DNA of 14,940 nt, from positions 1 through 14,940 of the forward strand of contig JASLXN010000010.1 of assembly GCA_030740315.1 (NCBI GenBank), in the 5' to 3' direction. Position 1 is the stretch's first letter; every line of letters starts with the position of its first letter. The position numbers and the translations under genes are program-made. The notes below the pieces were generated by a model, which had not been told where the DNA came from, made no database searches, and saw only the letters and a program-made list of their open reading frames with translations. Shown here in pieces: positions 7,485-13,873 of the stretch. This DNA is from Dehalococcoidia bacterium (lineage in GTDB: Bacteria; Chloroflexota; Dehalococcoidia; JACVQG01; JAHKAY01).

Positions 7485-8297
7485 TTAGCGGCCTTTGAAC
7501 TTGGGGGCGCGCTTCTCTACAAATGACTCAATTCCCTCCTTGAAGTCCTCCGTCTCTCGGCAAAGCCGCTGGTTGTAGGCCTCGTACTCCACCTGTGTTA
7601 GCAGGTTCTGCTCCAGCCACTGGTACACAATCCGTTTGGTGAGGGCCAGGGCGATGGGGGGGCCACTGGCGATACGTGAGGCGAGTTCTAGGGTGGCGGT
7701 CATTAGGTCTGCCGCGGCCACAACCCGGTTCACCAGGCCGATGCGCTCCGCCTCTTGCGCGCCTATAACATCACCAGTATACATCAGCTCCAGCGCCCGG
7801 GCGGTTCCGAGCAGGCGTGGCAGGAAAAAGGTGCCGCCCGCATCCGGCACCAAGCCGCGTCGGATGAATGCGGAGCTGAACCGGGCGTTTTCCGAGGCTA
7901 TCCTGATGTCGCACGCCAGGGAGATTGAGAGCCCCGCCCCGGCCGCCACCCCGTTGACTGCAGCTATGGTGGGCTTGGGCAGGTTTCGCAGGCGTGCGAT
8001 AAACTCGTAGCGTCTGCCCCCAGGCTCTGGGGACTTGAAATCCGGGTGGCTTGCCATGCCGCCGGCAGCGGCGGCGCGCTGCAGTCCGCTGACATCGGCC
8101 CCGGCCGAAAACCCTTTCCCTTCCTCGGTGATGACCAGAGCGCCGACCCTGCTGTCTTCGGTTATCTGGTCTAGGGCGGGCGTTATCTCATACCAGAGCA
8201 TCCTTGGCGTAAGTGCATTGAGCTTCTGTGGCCGCTTGAGCCTGAGAATGGCCACCCGGCCTTCCCTGGTAAGCGTTATTTCCTCAAATTGCTTCAA
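7485..8297 (-). CDS. Crotonase-fold isomerase/hydratase, PaaG-like
   Basis: 270 aa with a TTG start, supported by an AGGGAGG ribosome site about 7 nt upstream and no better ATG nearby. Crotonase elements: LKRPQKLNALTP (20-31), the oxyanion segments GFSAGADV (62-69) and NGVAAGAGLSISLACDIRIAS (115-135). FIRRGLVPDAGGTFFLPRL (144-162) and the C-terminal EGIESFVEKRAPKFKGR follow. Both hydratase glutamates are replaced (Leu/Ser and Arg region), while Asp152 in VPDAGG corresponds to the catalytic Asp of PaaG-type isomerases (ring-1,2-epoxyphenylacetyl-CoA isomerase / delta3-delta2-enoyl-CoA isomerase). Double-bond isomerisation is therefore more likely than hydration. It sits 54 nt after the HDAC-like gene and 72 nt before arsM, all on one strand. 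The aerobic PAA pathway itself is not indicated. Confidence 0.9.
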   Translation of the reverse strand: MKQFEEITLTREGRVAILRLKRPQKLNALTPRMLWYEITPALDQITEDSRVGALVITEEGKGFSAGADVSGLQRAAAAGGMASHPDFKSPEPGGRRYEFIARLRNLPKPTIAAVNGVAAGAGLSISLACDIRIASENARFSSAFIRRGLVPDAGGTFFLPRLLGTARALELMYTGDVIGAQEAERIGLVNRVVAAADLMTATLELASRIASGPPIALALTKRIVYQWLEQNLLTQVEYEAYNQRLCRETEDFKEGIESFVEKRAPKFKGR

Positions 8298-8351
8298 AAC
8301 GGACCTCCCTCTTGATTAGCCCGCCCTTCGCGAGGCAAGTCTTTAAACCGT

Positions 8352-9215
8352 TTATATGTGGTCGTCAATTCCAGCCAGGCGGCGTATTATGCGGGGTATG
8401 GCATAGGTGGCCACCTTCCGGCCGCTACCGCCACAGAGCACGGCAATCAGGTGGCCCTTGCAGACCTCATCCGCCAGCGCCTGGAGGAGAACAGCCATAC
8501 GGTGGTGGCAGTCCCTGGATAGGCCGATGTCCCCATACTCCCCGTGGGTGCCGTCATACCCCCAGTTCCAGAAGATGACCTCCGGGCGGAAGCTGCGTGC
8601 CCGGGGGGCCACTTCACGGCCCAGGAGGTTCATGTAATCCTCGTCGGTGGTGTGCCAAGGGATGGGAATGTTGACATTGTGGTTCTGTTCCGTAAAGGGG
8701 TTGTGGCACAGGCACAGGTAGAGCACACTTTCATCTTCGGCGAATATGTCCCAAGTGCCATCGCCGTGGTGGGGGTCGGTGTCCACGATGGCGAAGCGCT
8801 GGGCACCGATTGCTTTGAGACGGGCGATGGCCAGGGCGGCCCCGTTGAGGTAGCAGCCGCCGCCGTAGAAGCTCCATCCGGCGTGATGGTCTCCGCAGCC
8901 GGTGAAGACGAAGGCGTTGTCAATTTCACCAGTCCGCAACTTCTCCGCGGCCTGCACTACCCCCCCTGCGGAGTAGAGGGCGCTCTGGTAAAGCTCGCTC
9001 TTCGCCACCTGGGCCACCATAGCTGGGGCGTGCACCTGGCACAACAGATCTTGGGGAAGTTCCTGAAGCTGAAAACCGGCGGGGGGCTTATCTGGGTAGT
9101 GTGCGTCATAGAGCATGGTGCGGTGATCCTGTAGGATGCCATCCAAGGCCTGGGGGAAGTCCCTGAGCCGCTCTCCCTGCTGGTAGTGAAAGAAGATACC
9201 GATATGCCTTGTCAT
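8352..9215 (-). CDS. HDAC/AcuC/acetylpolyamine amidohydrolase superfamily protein
   Basis: 287 aa, ATG at 9215 with GGAG very close upstream. Members are Zn-dependent amidohydrolases removing acyl groups from lysine, polyamines or small amides; the bacterial AcuC reactivates acetylated acyl-CoA synthetases. Seen are GCGDHHAGWSFYGGGCYLN (106-124) with the general-base pair His110/His111, VDTDPHHGDGTWDIF (144-158) with Zn ligands Asp147 and His149, and GYDGTHGEYGDIGLS (219-233) with the third ligand Asp221. The loop that normally reads LGGGGY, with a transition-state Tyr, reads CGGSGRK here (261-267), so Arg266 takes the Tyr position. Activity on ordinary acetyl-lysine is therefore uncertain. 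It is the first gene of the minus-strand operon, ahead of a crotonase, arsM and a CoA-ligase alpha subunit. Fold assignment is firm; substrate is not. Confidence 0.88.
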   Translation of the reverse strand: MTRHIGIFFHYQQGERLRDFPQALDGILQDHRTMLYDAHYPDKPPAGFQLQELPQDLLCQVHAPAMVAQVAKSELYQSALYSAGGVVQAAEKLRTGEIDNAFVFTGCGDHHAGWSFYGGGCYLNGAALAIARLKAIGAQRFAIVDTDPHHGDGTWDIFAEDESVLYLCLCHNPFTEQNHNVNIPIPWHTTDEDYMNLLGREVAPRARSFRPEVIFWNWGYDGTHGEYGDIGLSRDCHHRMAVLLQALADEVCKGHLIAVLCGGSGRKVATYAIPRIIRRLAGIDDHI

Positions 9216-9257
9216 TTCTCCGTCAACATAGGTGCGCTTTCACCGTGCACTGTTGAA

Positions 9258-9266
9258 AGTATAGCA
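9258..9266 (-). promoter_or_regulatory. Candidate extended -10 promoter for the HDAC-like operon
   Basis: The minus strand reads TGCTATACT, an extended -10 (TGn plus TATACT), about 43 nt before the ATG at 9215. There is no good -35 at the usual distance, as is common for extended -10 promoters. The predicted leader is about 35 nt. It is a weak, pattern-based call. Confidence 0.35.
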
Positions 9267-9495
9267 GCCAACGGGAGTATTGTACCCTCTCCAAGTTCAA
9301 TCGTCTAATGGCCTGATGCATAGACTGTATATTGAGACCACTTTCCCCATCCGTCTGGCCAAGTAAATCTATCTCTGAGGTGACGATTTCTAAGCCCCAC
9401 GGTGTAGTTGGTGTTACTTTTCGGAAAACCTGGTGGCTGTGTGGCAACCATGCCGGCCGGAAGCCCGGTCACTGATGTTGTTATAAAAAACGGGA

Positions 9496-9522
9496 TGCCA
9501 AAGGGGCTCTGCTCCTTTGGCA
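9496..9522. other. Hairpin, possible minus-strand terminator or leader structure
   Basis: TGCCAAAGG pairs perfectly with CCTTTGGCA, and the stem extends by one G-U and one G-C pair to 11 bp around a 5-nt loop. On the minus strand it is followed after 5 nt by TTTTTT (9485-9490), resembling a Rho-independent terminator, although no minus-strand gene enters from that side. On the plus strand it is followed by GT repeats and a G-run. It lies upstream of the plus promoter candidate. Confidence 0.5.
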
Positions 9523-9523
9523 G

Positions 9524-9549
9524 GTGTGTGTGTGTGTGGGGGGGGGGGG
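9524..9549 (+). repeat. (GT)7 followed by G12 simple-sequence tract
   Basis: Seven GT units (9524-9537) run directly into twelve G residues (9538-9549). Such tracts are prone to slipped-strand length change and to sequencing or assembly error. It lies about 75 nt upstream of the -35 candidate of the BcrC-like operon and directly after the 9496-9522 hairpin. Confidence 0.95.
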
Positions 9550-9621
9550 ATCTCTACACATATAAAACTGGGCGGAAGGGCGGGAAGGAAAAGGTTTGCA
9601 AAACGACCTCGTCACTAAAAC

Positions 9622-9651
9622 TTGCTTATTGGCCCGCAAATGCTGTAGAAT
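9622..9651 (+). promoter_or_regulatory. Candidate promoter for the BcrC/BcrB-like operon
   Basis: TTGCTT (9622-9627), 18 nt, then TAGAAT (9646-9651). The predicted start is near 9658, about 23 nt before the TTG start at 9681, and the GGAGG ribosome site (9671-9675) lies between. It is a moderate match to sigma70 consensus. Confidence 0.45.
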
Positions 9652-9680
9652 GGCTCCTTTATTGAAATTCGGAGGCAGGC

Positions 9681-10796
9681 TTGAGCGCTATGTATAGCAA
9701 GTTCCACCAGGCTTATGAAAACAGGCACGAATACGCCAGGGCATACCCTGGCCGCGGGGTGTTGGGTTACATGTGCACCTATGCTCCGGAGGAGGTGGCT
9801 TATGCCGCCGGGCTACTACCGGTGCGCATCGTAGGCGCTCACGAGCCGGAATCGGTTACCGCACCGCACATCTTCAATATGTTCTGCGCCTATTGCCGGG
9901 ATATACTGGCCCAGGGCCTTACTGGCAAGTACGATTACCTTAAAGGTGTGGTGCATGTTAACTGCTGCGAGAAGATACGCAATGCATACGATAGCTGGCT
10001 GCGCCATGTTCCGGATACGCATGGGTACTACATGTTTATGCCACAGTACATCTGGCATAAGGGGGCGGTAGCTGCCTTTCGCCAGGAGGTGGATGGGTTC
10101 CGCCGCTCTCTGGAGCAGGACTGGGGCGTCAGCGTTGGGGACTCTGAGATGGACCGGGCCATTGAGGTGTATAATGAGAACCGCGGCCTGATGCGCCAGG
10201 TGTATAAGATGATGCAGGAGGATCACCCCCGTATTCTGGGGGAGGAGCTTATGGCCATGGGTCTTTCCAATCAGGTGATGGACAAAGTAGACCACAGCCG
10301 ACTAATCCGCGAGTTCCTAGTGCAGGTAGAGGGCCGGTCCGGTGAGTCGGCCGTGAGGACTATGGTCATCGGCCAGACCGATGACCTGGGCCTAGCCCAA
10401 CTTCTGGACTCCATGGGAGCCCGGGTGGTGGTGGACGAGAACTGCTTCGGGCTGCGTTACTTCTGGGACCAGGTGGAATCCGGTGGTGACCCTCTTACGG
10501 CCATCGCCACACGCTATGTGGAGCGGGCGCCATGTCCGGTGAAGGACGCCCAGGAACCACGGCGCCGCACCACCTTTGTCACGGATCTAGCCAAGCAGTA
10601 CGGAGTGGCGCTGGCCATCATAATTTATCCCAAGTTCTGTGACCCCCACGGGTATGATTCCCCCGTGCTCACCGAGGCCTTGCAGGGCATGGGTGTAGAG
10701 GTGTTGGAGTTGGAGCAAGACTTCACTATCCCTCTGGGCCAGTTCCGCACCCGCATTGAGGCCACCTTGGAAATGCTACAGTTAGAAGTTAGCTAA
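9681..10796 (+). CDS. 2-hydroxyacyl-CoA dehydratase / benzoyl-CoA reductase, BcrC-like subunit
   Basis: 371 aa starting at TTG, 5 nt after GGAGG; the ATG at 9690 is too far from that site. The superfamily binds [4Fe-4S] clusters and performs radical dehydration of 2-hydroxyacyl-CoA or ATP-driven reduction of benzoyl-CoA; cytoplasmic and oxygen-sensitive. The N-terminal pattern GYMCTYAPEEVAYAAGLLPVRI (29-50) is typical: Cys32, then Pro-Glu-Glu and LPVR. FCAYCRD (68-74) and NCCEKIR (94-100) supply further candidate cluster ligands. A second Rossmann-like half contains VIGQTDDLGLAQLLDSMGARVVVDEN (229-254), Cys255, Cys285 and Cys320 (KFCDPHG). Length and order before a 427-aa BcrB-like gene match bcrC-bcrB, but HgdB/FldC-type dehydratase subunits are close alternatives. 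The partner gene starts 9 nt downstream. Confidence 0.88.
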   Translation: MSAMYSKFHQAYENRHEYARAYPGRGVLGYMCTYAPEEVAYAAGLLPVRIVGAHEPESVTAPHIFNMFCAYCRDILAQGLTGKYDYLKGVVHVNCCEKIRNAYDSWLRHVPDTHGYYMFMPQYIWHKGAVAAFRQEVDGFRRSLEQDWGVSVGDSEMDRAIEVYNENRGLMRQVYKMMQEDHPRILGEELMAMGLSNQVMDKVDHSRLIREFLVQVEGRSGESAVRTMVIGQTDDLGLAQLLDSMGARVVVDENCFGLRYFWDQVESGGDPLTAIATRYVERAPCPVKDAQEPRRRTTFVTDLAKQYGVALAIIIYPKFCDPHGYDSPVLTEALQGMGVEVLELEQDFTIPLGQFRTRIEATLEMLQLEVS

Positions 10797-10805
10797 AGGA
10801 GACGC

Positions 10806-12089
10806 ATGCCGGTCACAGATGTCCTTTACCCAACCAGGCCGATGGACTGCTTCAGCAAAATGAAGGAGTTGCGCCGCAAGGTGGCCTGGGATACTTGGAA
10901 TAGCAGGGAGAACGGCCGCCCGCTGGCCCTGTCCGGTGAGGTGGGTGCCACCGCTATCCTGGGAGCTTTTGATGCCGAGATACTGCCCTCCATGCCAACT
11001 GGCCGGGAGATGCGTGACCTGGACTGGGTGGTGAAACTGAACGAGGCCGCCGAGACCAAGGGGTATGGACGGGACTGCTGCGCGACATTGAGAATTGCGC
11101 TGGGCGCCCATTTCCTGGGCACATTCGGCCTCATCCCTGGCAAGGAGGAGAGGCTAAAGCCGGATGTGGTATTCAGCCTGGCCCTATGCCAGGGCCAGAT
11201 GAAGGCCCATCAGAGCTATGCGGATCACATGGGCATCCCCACGACTCATATAGAGCTGCCTTACTCGCATCCCCGCCCCGCTGAGCTTACGGACTATTTT
11301 CTGGCCCAGAGCCATGATGCTATTGAGCACTTGGAGAAGGTATTCGGACGCCCCTGCGATGACGAGAAGCTTATAGAGGGGGTGAGAAACGAGTGGCGCT
11401 CCCGACTGGCCATGGCCCGTATCGCGGAGGCCCAGAAGGCCGTGCCCGCCCCATTGAAGCTCAAGAACTTCATATCCTTTGTGGTATTTGAGTGGCGTGG
11501 TTGGAACCACAGGGCTGAGGTGGCCGATTTCTATGAGATGGCCCAGGCCGAAGTGGAAGAACGGGTGCGAGAGGGGATAGCCGGGTTCGGTGGGGAGAAG
11601 GTACGCCTGCTGCACGAGGGCGTTCTGCCCTGGTTCTCCAACCAAGTGCTGCGCTACCCAGAGAAGTACGGTGGCACCTATGTTGCCTCATGGACCCACT
11701 TCACTAACAGCGGAGCTTTCTACCAGGATGAGGAAGGCCACTGGCGGGTGCCCTCCCCGCCCTGGGAACGAGGGTTGGAGCTAAAGGACCGGGACAGCGC
11801 CCTGCGCTGCCTGGCCGACCTCTATCTTCCCAATCTGATGAACAACTTCGTCATGGAACGCCCTGACCACCGGCTGGGCCTGGCCCGAGATTGGAATGTT
11901 GACGGGGCCGTGTACGCCTTGGACCGGGGCTGTATAGGTATGGCCACTGTACTGCTTGAATCGGTGATACTCTTCAAGGACGCAGGCATACCCGTGATAA
12001 ACTACGAGATGTGCTGCACCAACCCCGCTGACTTTGACGAGGGCTACTACCAGACCTCCATAGACGCCTTTATGGACCGCTGGCGGTAG
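10806..12089 (+). CDS. 2-hydroxyacyl-CoA dehydratase / benzoyl-CoA reductase, BcrB-like subunit
   Basis: 427 aa, ATG preceded by AAAGGAG (10795-10801) that overlaps the previous stop, so translation is coupled. It is the partner of the 371-aa protein upstream and should form the heterodimer carrying the [4Fe-4S] cluster(s) and the acyl-CoA site. Recognisable elements are GYGRDCCATLR (87-96, Cys91/Cys92), FSLALCQGQMKAHQSYADHMGIP (123-145, Cys128), ALDRGCIGMATVLLESVILFKDAGIPVINYEMCCTNPADFDEGYYQTSIDAFMDRW (371-426), the last with the family's Cys-Cys and D-x-FxxRW-like end. BcrB of benzoyl-CoA reductase has a similar length. No activator ATPase gene (BcrA/BcrD or HgdC type) follows; the next gene is convergent with 2 nt between stops. 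The choice between reductase and dehydratase is open. Confidence 0.88.
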   Translation: MPVTDVLYPTRPMDCFSKMKELRRKVAWDTWNSRENGRPLALSGEVGATAILGAFDAEILPSMPTGREMRDLDWVVKLNEAAETKGYGRDCCATLRIALGAHFLGTFGLIPGKEERLKPDVVFSLALCQGQMKAHQSYADHMGIPTTHIELPYSHPRPAELTDYFLAQSHDAIEHLEKVFGRPCDDEKLIEGVRNEWRSRLAMARIAEAQKAVPAPLKLKNFISFVVFEWRGWNHRAEVADFYEMAQAEVEERVREGIAGFGGEKVRLLHEGVLPWFSNQVLRYPEKYGGTYVASWTHFTNSGAFYQDEEGHWRVPSPPWERGLELKDRDSALRCLADLYLPNLMNNFVMERPDHRLGLARDWNVDGAVYALDRGCIGMATVLLESVILFKDAGIPVINYEMCCTNPADFDEGYYQTSIDAFMDRWR

Positions 12090-12091
12090 TC

Positions 12092-12862
12092 TTAACGCCG
12101 CTGGTAGACCGGCTTGCGCTTCTCCACGAAGGACCGCATAGACTCCTTGACATCGTAGCTGGAGCGCAGTTCCCGGTTGTAGCTGCGACCCTCATCCCAC
12201 AGGCGGTGTCCGATGGCCATGCGGGTACGCTTCAGATCCCGCATCAGCTTCAGGTTGTAGTGTGCGGCCAGTGGGGGGCTGCTAAGGAATAGCTGGGCCA
12301 ATTCTAGGGCGGCATCAAGAGCCTTGCCATCCGGCACTACCCGGTTTATCAATCCCACATCGTAGGCCCTCTGGGCTGTGAGAAGGGTGCCGCTGGCAAG
12401 CTCGGCGGTTATGGCGGAGGGGAGATTCTCCCACAGCTCCCAGTCCCACCCCGCCGCGGCACCACGCACCACCTCAGTAATTTGGAAAGTAGCGTTCTCC
12501 ACCGCTACCCGGAGGTCGGCGCGGATGGTGAGGAAAAACCCCCCGCCCAGGGCGAAGCCGTTGACGGCGGCGATGGTGGGTTTGTCTATTTCATAATCAA
12601 AAAACGGGTCTCGTATGGGTATACGAGGCAGCGCCAGGCCCGCCTTTCCACTATCCAGCCGCTCCTTGAGGTCCAGCCCAGCACAGAAAGAGCGGCCGGT
12701 GCCAGTGATGATGCCCACCCAGGCCTCCTCGTCCTCCTGAAAACAGGCCCATGTTTGGGCCAACCCCAGCATCATGTCGTACCCTAGGGCATTTAGCCGC
12801 TCCGGGCGGTTCATAGTGATAATGGCGATGTTTCCCTGTCTTTCGTATTCCACTATACCCAC
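12092..12862 (-). CDS. Crotonase-fold protein, tandem paralog A
   Basis: 256 aa from the GTG at 12862, chosen because AAGGAG lies 9 nt upstream and because the length then equals that of its paralog; a longer frame to 12943 gives a low-complexity N-terminus. Crotonase elements are IITMNRPERLNAL, SFCAGLDL (58-65) for the first oxyanion hole, and AAVNGFALGGGFFLTIRADLRVA (98-120) for the second. The first hydratase glutamate (rat Glu144) is Phe110, while Glu130 in FQITEVVRG keeps the second (rat Glu164). An unusual GWDWELWENLP block (138-148) replaces the usual GAGGTQRL. The C-terminus is MRSFVEKRKPVYQRR. About 68% identical, without gaps, to the next gene. The context suggests a CoA-ester hydratase, hydrolase or dehydratase acting with the BcrCB-like enzyme; the exact reaction is unknown. 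Confidence 0.9.
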   Translation of the reverse strand: MGIVEYERQGNIAIITMNRPERLNALGYDMMLGLAQTWACFQEDEEAWVGIITGTGRSFCAGLDLKERLDSGKAGLALPRIPIRDPFFDYEIDKPTIAAVNGFALGGGFFLTIRADLRVAVENATFQITEVVRGAAAGWDWELWENLPSAITAELASGTLLTAQRAYDVGLINRVVPDGKALDAALELAQLFLSSPPLAAHYNLKLMRDLKRTRMAIGHRLWDEGRSYNRELRSSYDVKESMRSFVEKRKPVYQRR

Positions 12863-12896
12863 GGTTTGCCTCTCCTTTGACCGTGCCGCATTTTGC

Positions 12897-12920
12897 GAGG
12901 GGCCACCCTTGGGGCCCCTC
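12897..12920. other. Hairpin between the tandem crotonase genes
   Basis: GAGGGGCC (12897-12904) pairs with GGCCCCTC (12913-12920) across an 8-nt loop. It lies in the 77-nt gap between paralog B and paralog A. There is no T-run after the stem on the minus strand, so it is more likely an mRNA processing or stability element, or a weak attenuator, than a terminator. Confidence 0.5.
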
Positions 12921-12939
12921 CTCGGACCTCCCGGCAGAG

Positions 12940-13710
12940 TCACCGCCGCTGGTACATCGGCGCCCTCTTCTCCACAAATGACAGGAAGGATTCCTTGATG
13001 TCACTGCTGCCCTGTAGCTCCCGGTTGTAGCTGCGGGCCTGGTCCCACAGGCGGTGTCCGATGACCATGCGGGAGCGCTTGAGGTCACGCATCAGTTTCA
13101 GGTTATAGTGGGCGGCCAAGGGGGGTATGCTTATTAGCCCCTGAGCCATATCCAGGGCGGCATCAAGAGCCTTGCCATCCGGCACTACCCGGTTTATCAG
13201 GCCGACTTCATAGGCTCGTTTGGCGGTGAGCCTGCCCCCTATGGCCAGTTCTGCGGCGATGGCATAGGGGAGGTTCTCCCATAGCTCCCAGTCCCACCCC
13301 GCCAGGCCGCCCCGCACCACCTCGGTAAGCTCGAAAACGGCGCCCTCCGCGGCCACACGCAGGTCCGCCCGGATGGCATACATGATACCGCCACCCAAGG
13401 CGAAGCCGTTGACAGCTGCTATGGTGGGCTTGTCCAAGGTGTAGTTCCAAAAAGGGTCAGGGGGGTCGGTCTTGTGGGGCCTCACCGCAATGCGGCCTCC
13501 CGACACGGCATCTTTGACATCTAAGCCGACGCAAAAGGCACGGCCGTTGCCGGTGATTATGCCCACCCAGGCATCTTCATCTTCCCGGAACTGGCACCAG
13601 GCCTCGGCCATGCCCTGCACCAGCTCCTGGTTCTGTGCGTTGAGCTTTTCCGGACGGTTCATGGTGATGACGGCTATGTGTCCCTGCTTCTCATACTCTA
13701 CTACTGCCAT
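12940..13710 (-). CDS. Crotonase-fold protein, tandem paralog B
   Basis: 256 aa from the ATG at 13710, with AAGGAG 7 nt upstream; a longer frame to 13776 lacks a site. Same domain layout as paralog A: VITMNRPEKLNA, AFCVGLDV (58-65), AAVNGFALGGGIMYAIRADLRVA (98-120), Glu130 in FELTEVVRG, GWDWELWENLP (138-148), and a C-terminus ending FVEKRAPMYQRR. The first hydratase glutamate is Met110. Differences from A are concentrated in residues 21-40 and 61-90, the loop that usually shapes the acyl pocket, which suggests the two copies take different acyl groups. It is upstream of A on the same strand and probably co-transcribed. I see no strong promoter in the 163 nt before it. Confidence 0.9.
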   Translation of the reverse strand: MAVVEYEKQGHIAVITMNRPEKLNAQNQELVQGMAEAWCQFREDEDAWVGIITGNGRAFCVGLDVKDAVSGGRIAVRPHKTDPPDPFWNYTLDKPTIAAVNGFALGGGIMYAIRADLRVAAEGAVFELTEVVRGGLAGWDWELWENLPYAIAAELAIGGRLTAKRAYEVGLINRVVPDGKALDAALDMAQGLISIPPLAAHYNLKLMRDLKRSRMVIGHRLWDQARSYNRELQGSSDIKESFLSFVEKRAPMYQRR

Positions 13711-13873
13711 CTCTTGTCTCCTTTCGCTGGGATATGCCGGTGGTGCGGAGGTAACCCCCCAGTATTCCAGGGCCAAGACGCCCGCATTGGTTGTTGAGCA
13801 AATTGGGGTCCCACGGTCAATATCTCACAGCCTGTGCGCACATCGGGCAATCTCGTTATGATGATGGTGGCAC

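Larger units (their letters stand above)
9216..9680. other. 465-nt divergent intergenic region
   Basis: It lies between the HDAC-like operon (-) and the BcrC-like operon (+). It holds a minus promoter candidate, a long hairpin (9496-9522), a (GT)7-G12 tract (9524-9549) and a plus promoter candidate (9622-9651). About 9270-9490 shows nothing I recognise and is less GC-rich than its surroundings. The short open frames here lack ribosome sites and protein-like composition. Confidence 0.6.

Noticed and set aside
7485..8297. Aerobic phenylacetate (paa) pathway
   Set aside because: Only one PaaG-like crotonase is present; no paaABCDE, paaK or paaZ genes occur, and the neighbours look anaerobic.
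9223..9447. 74-codon frame on the minus strand upstream of the HDAC-like gene
   Set aside because: It has no ribosome site or recognisable motif and overlaps the extended -10 candidate.
9408..9665. 85-codon frame on the plus strand before the BcrC-like gene
   Set aside because: It reads through the hairpin and the GT/G tract, giving low-complexity residues, has no ribosome site, and covers the promoter candidate.
12863..12943. Longer N-terminus for crotonase paralog A
   Set aside because: It would translate the intergenic hairpin into a Gly/Pro/Arg-rich segment; the GTG at 12862 has a ribosome site and gives the same length as paralog B.
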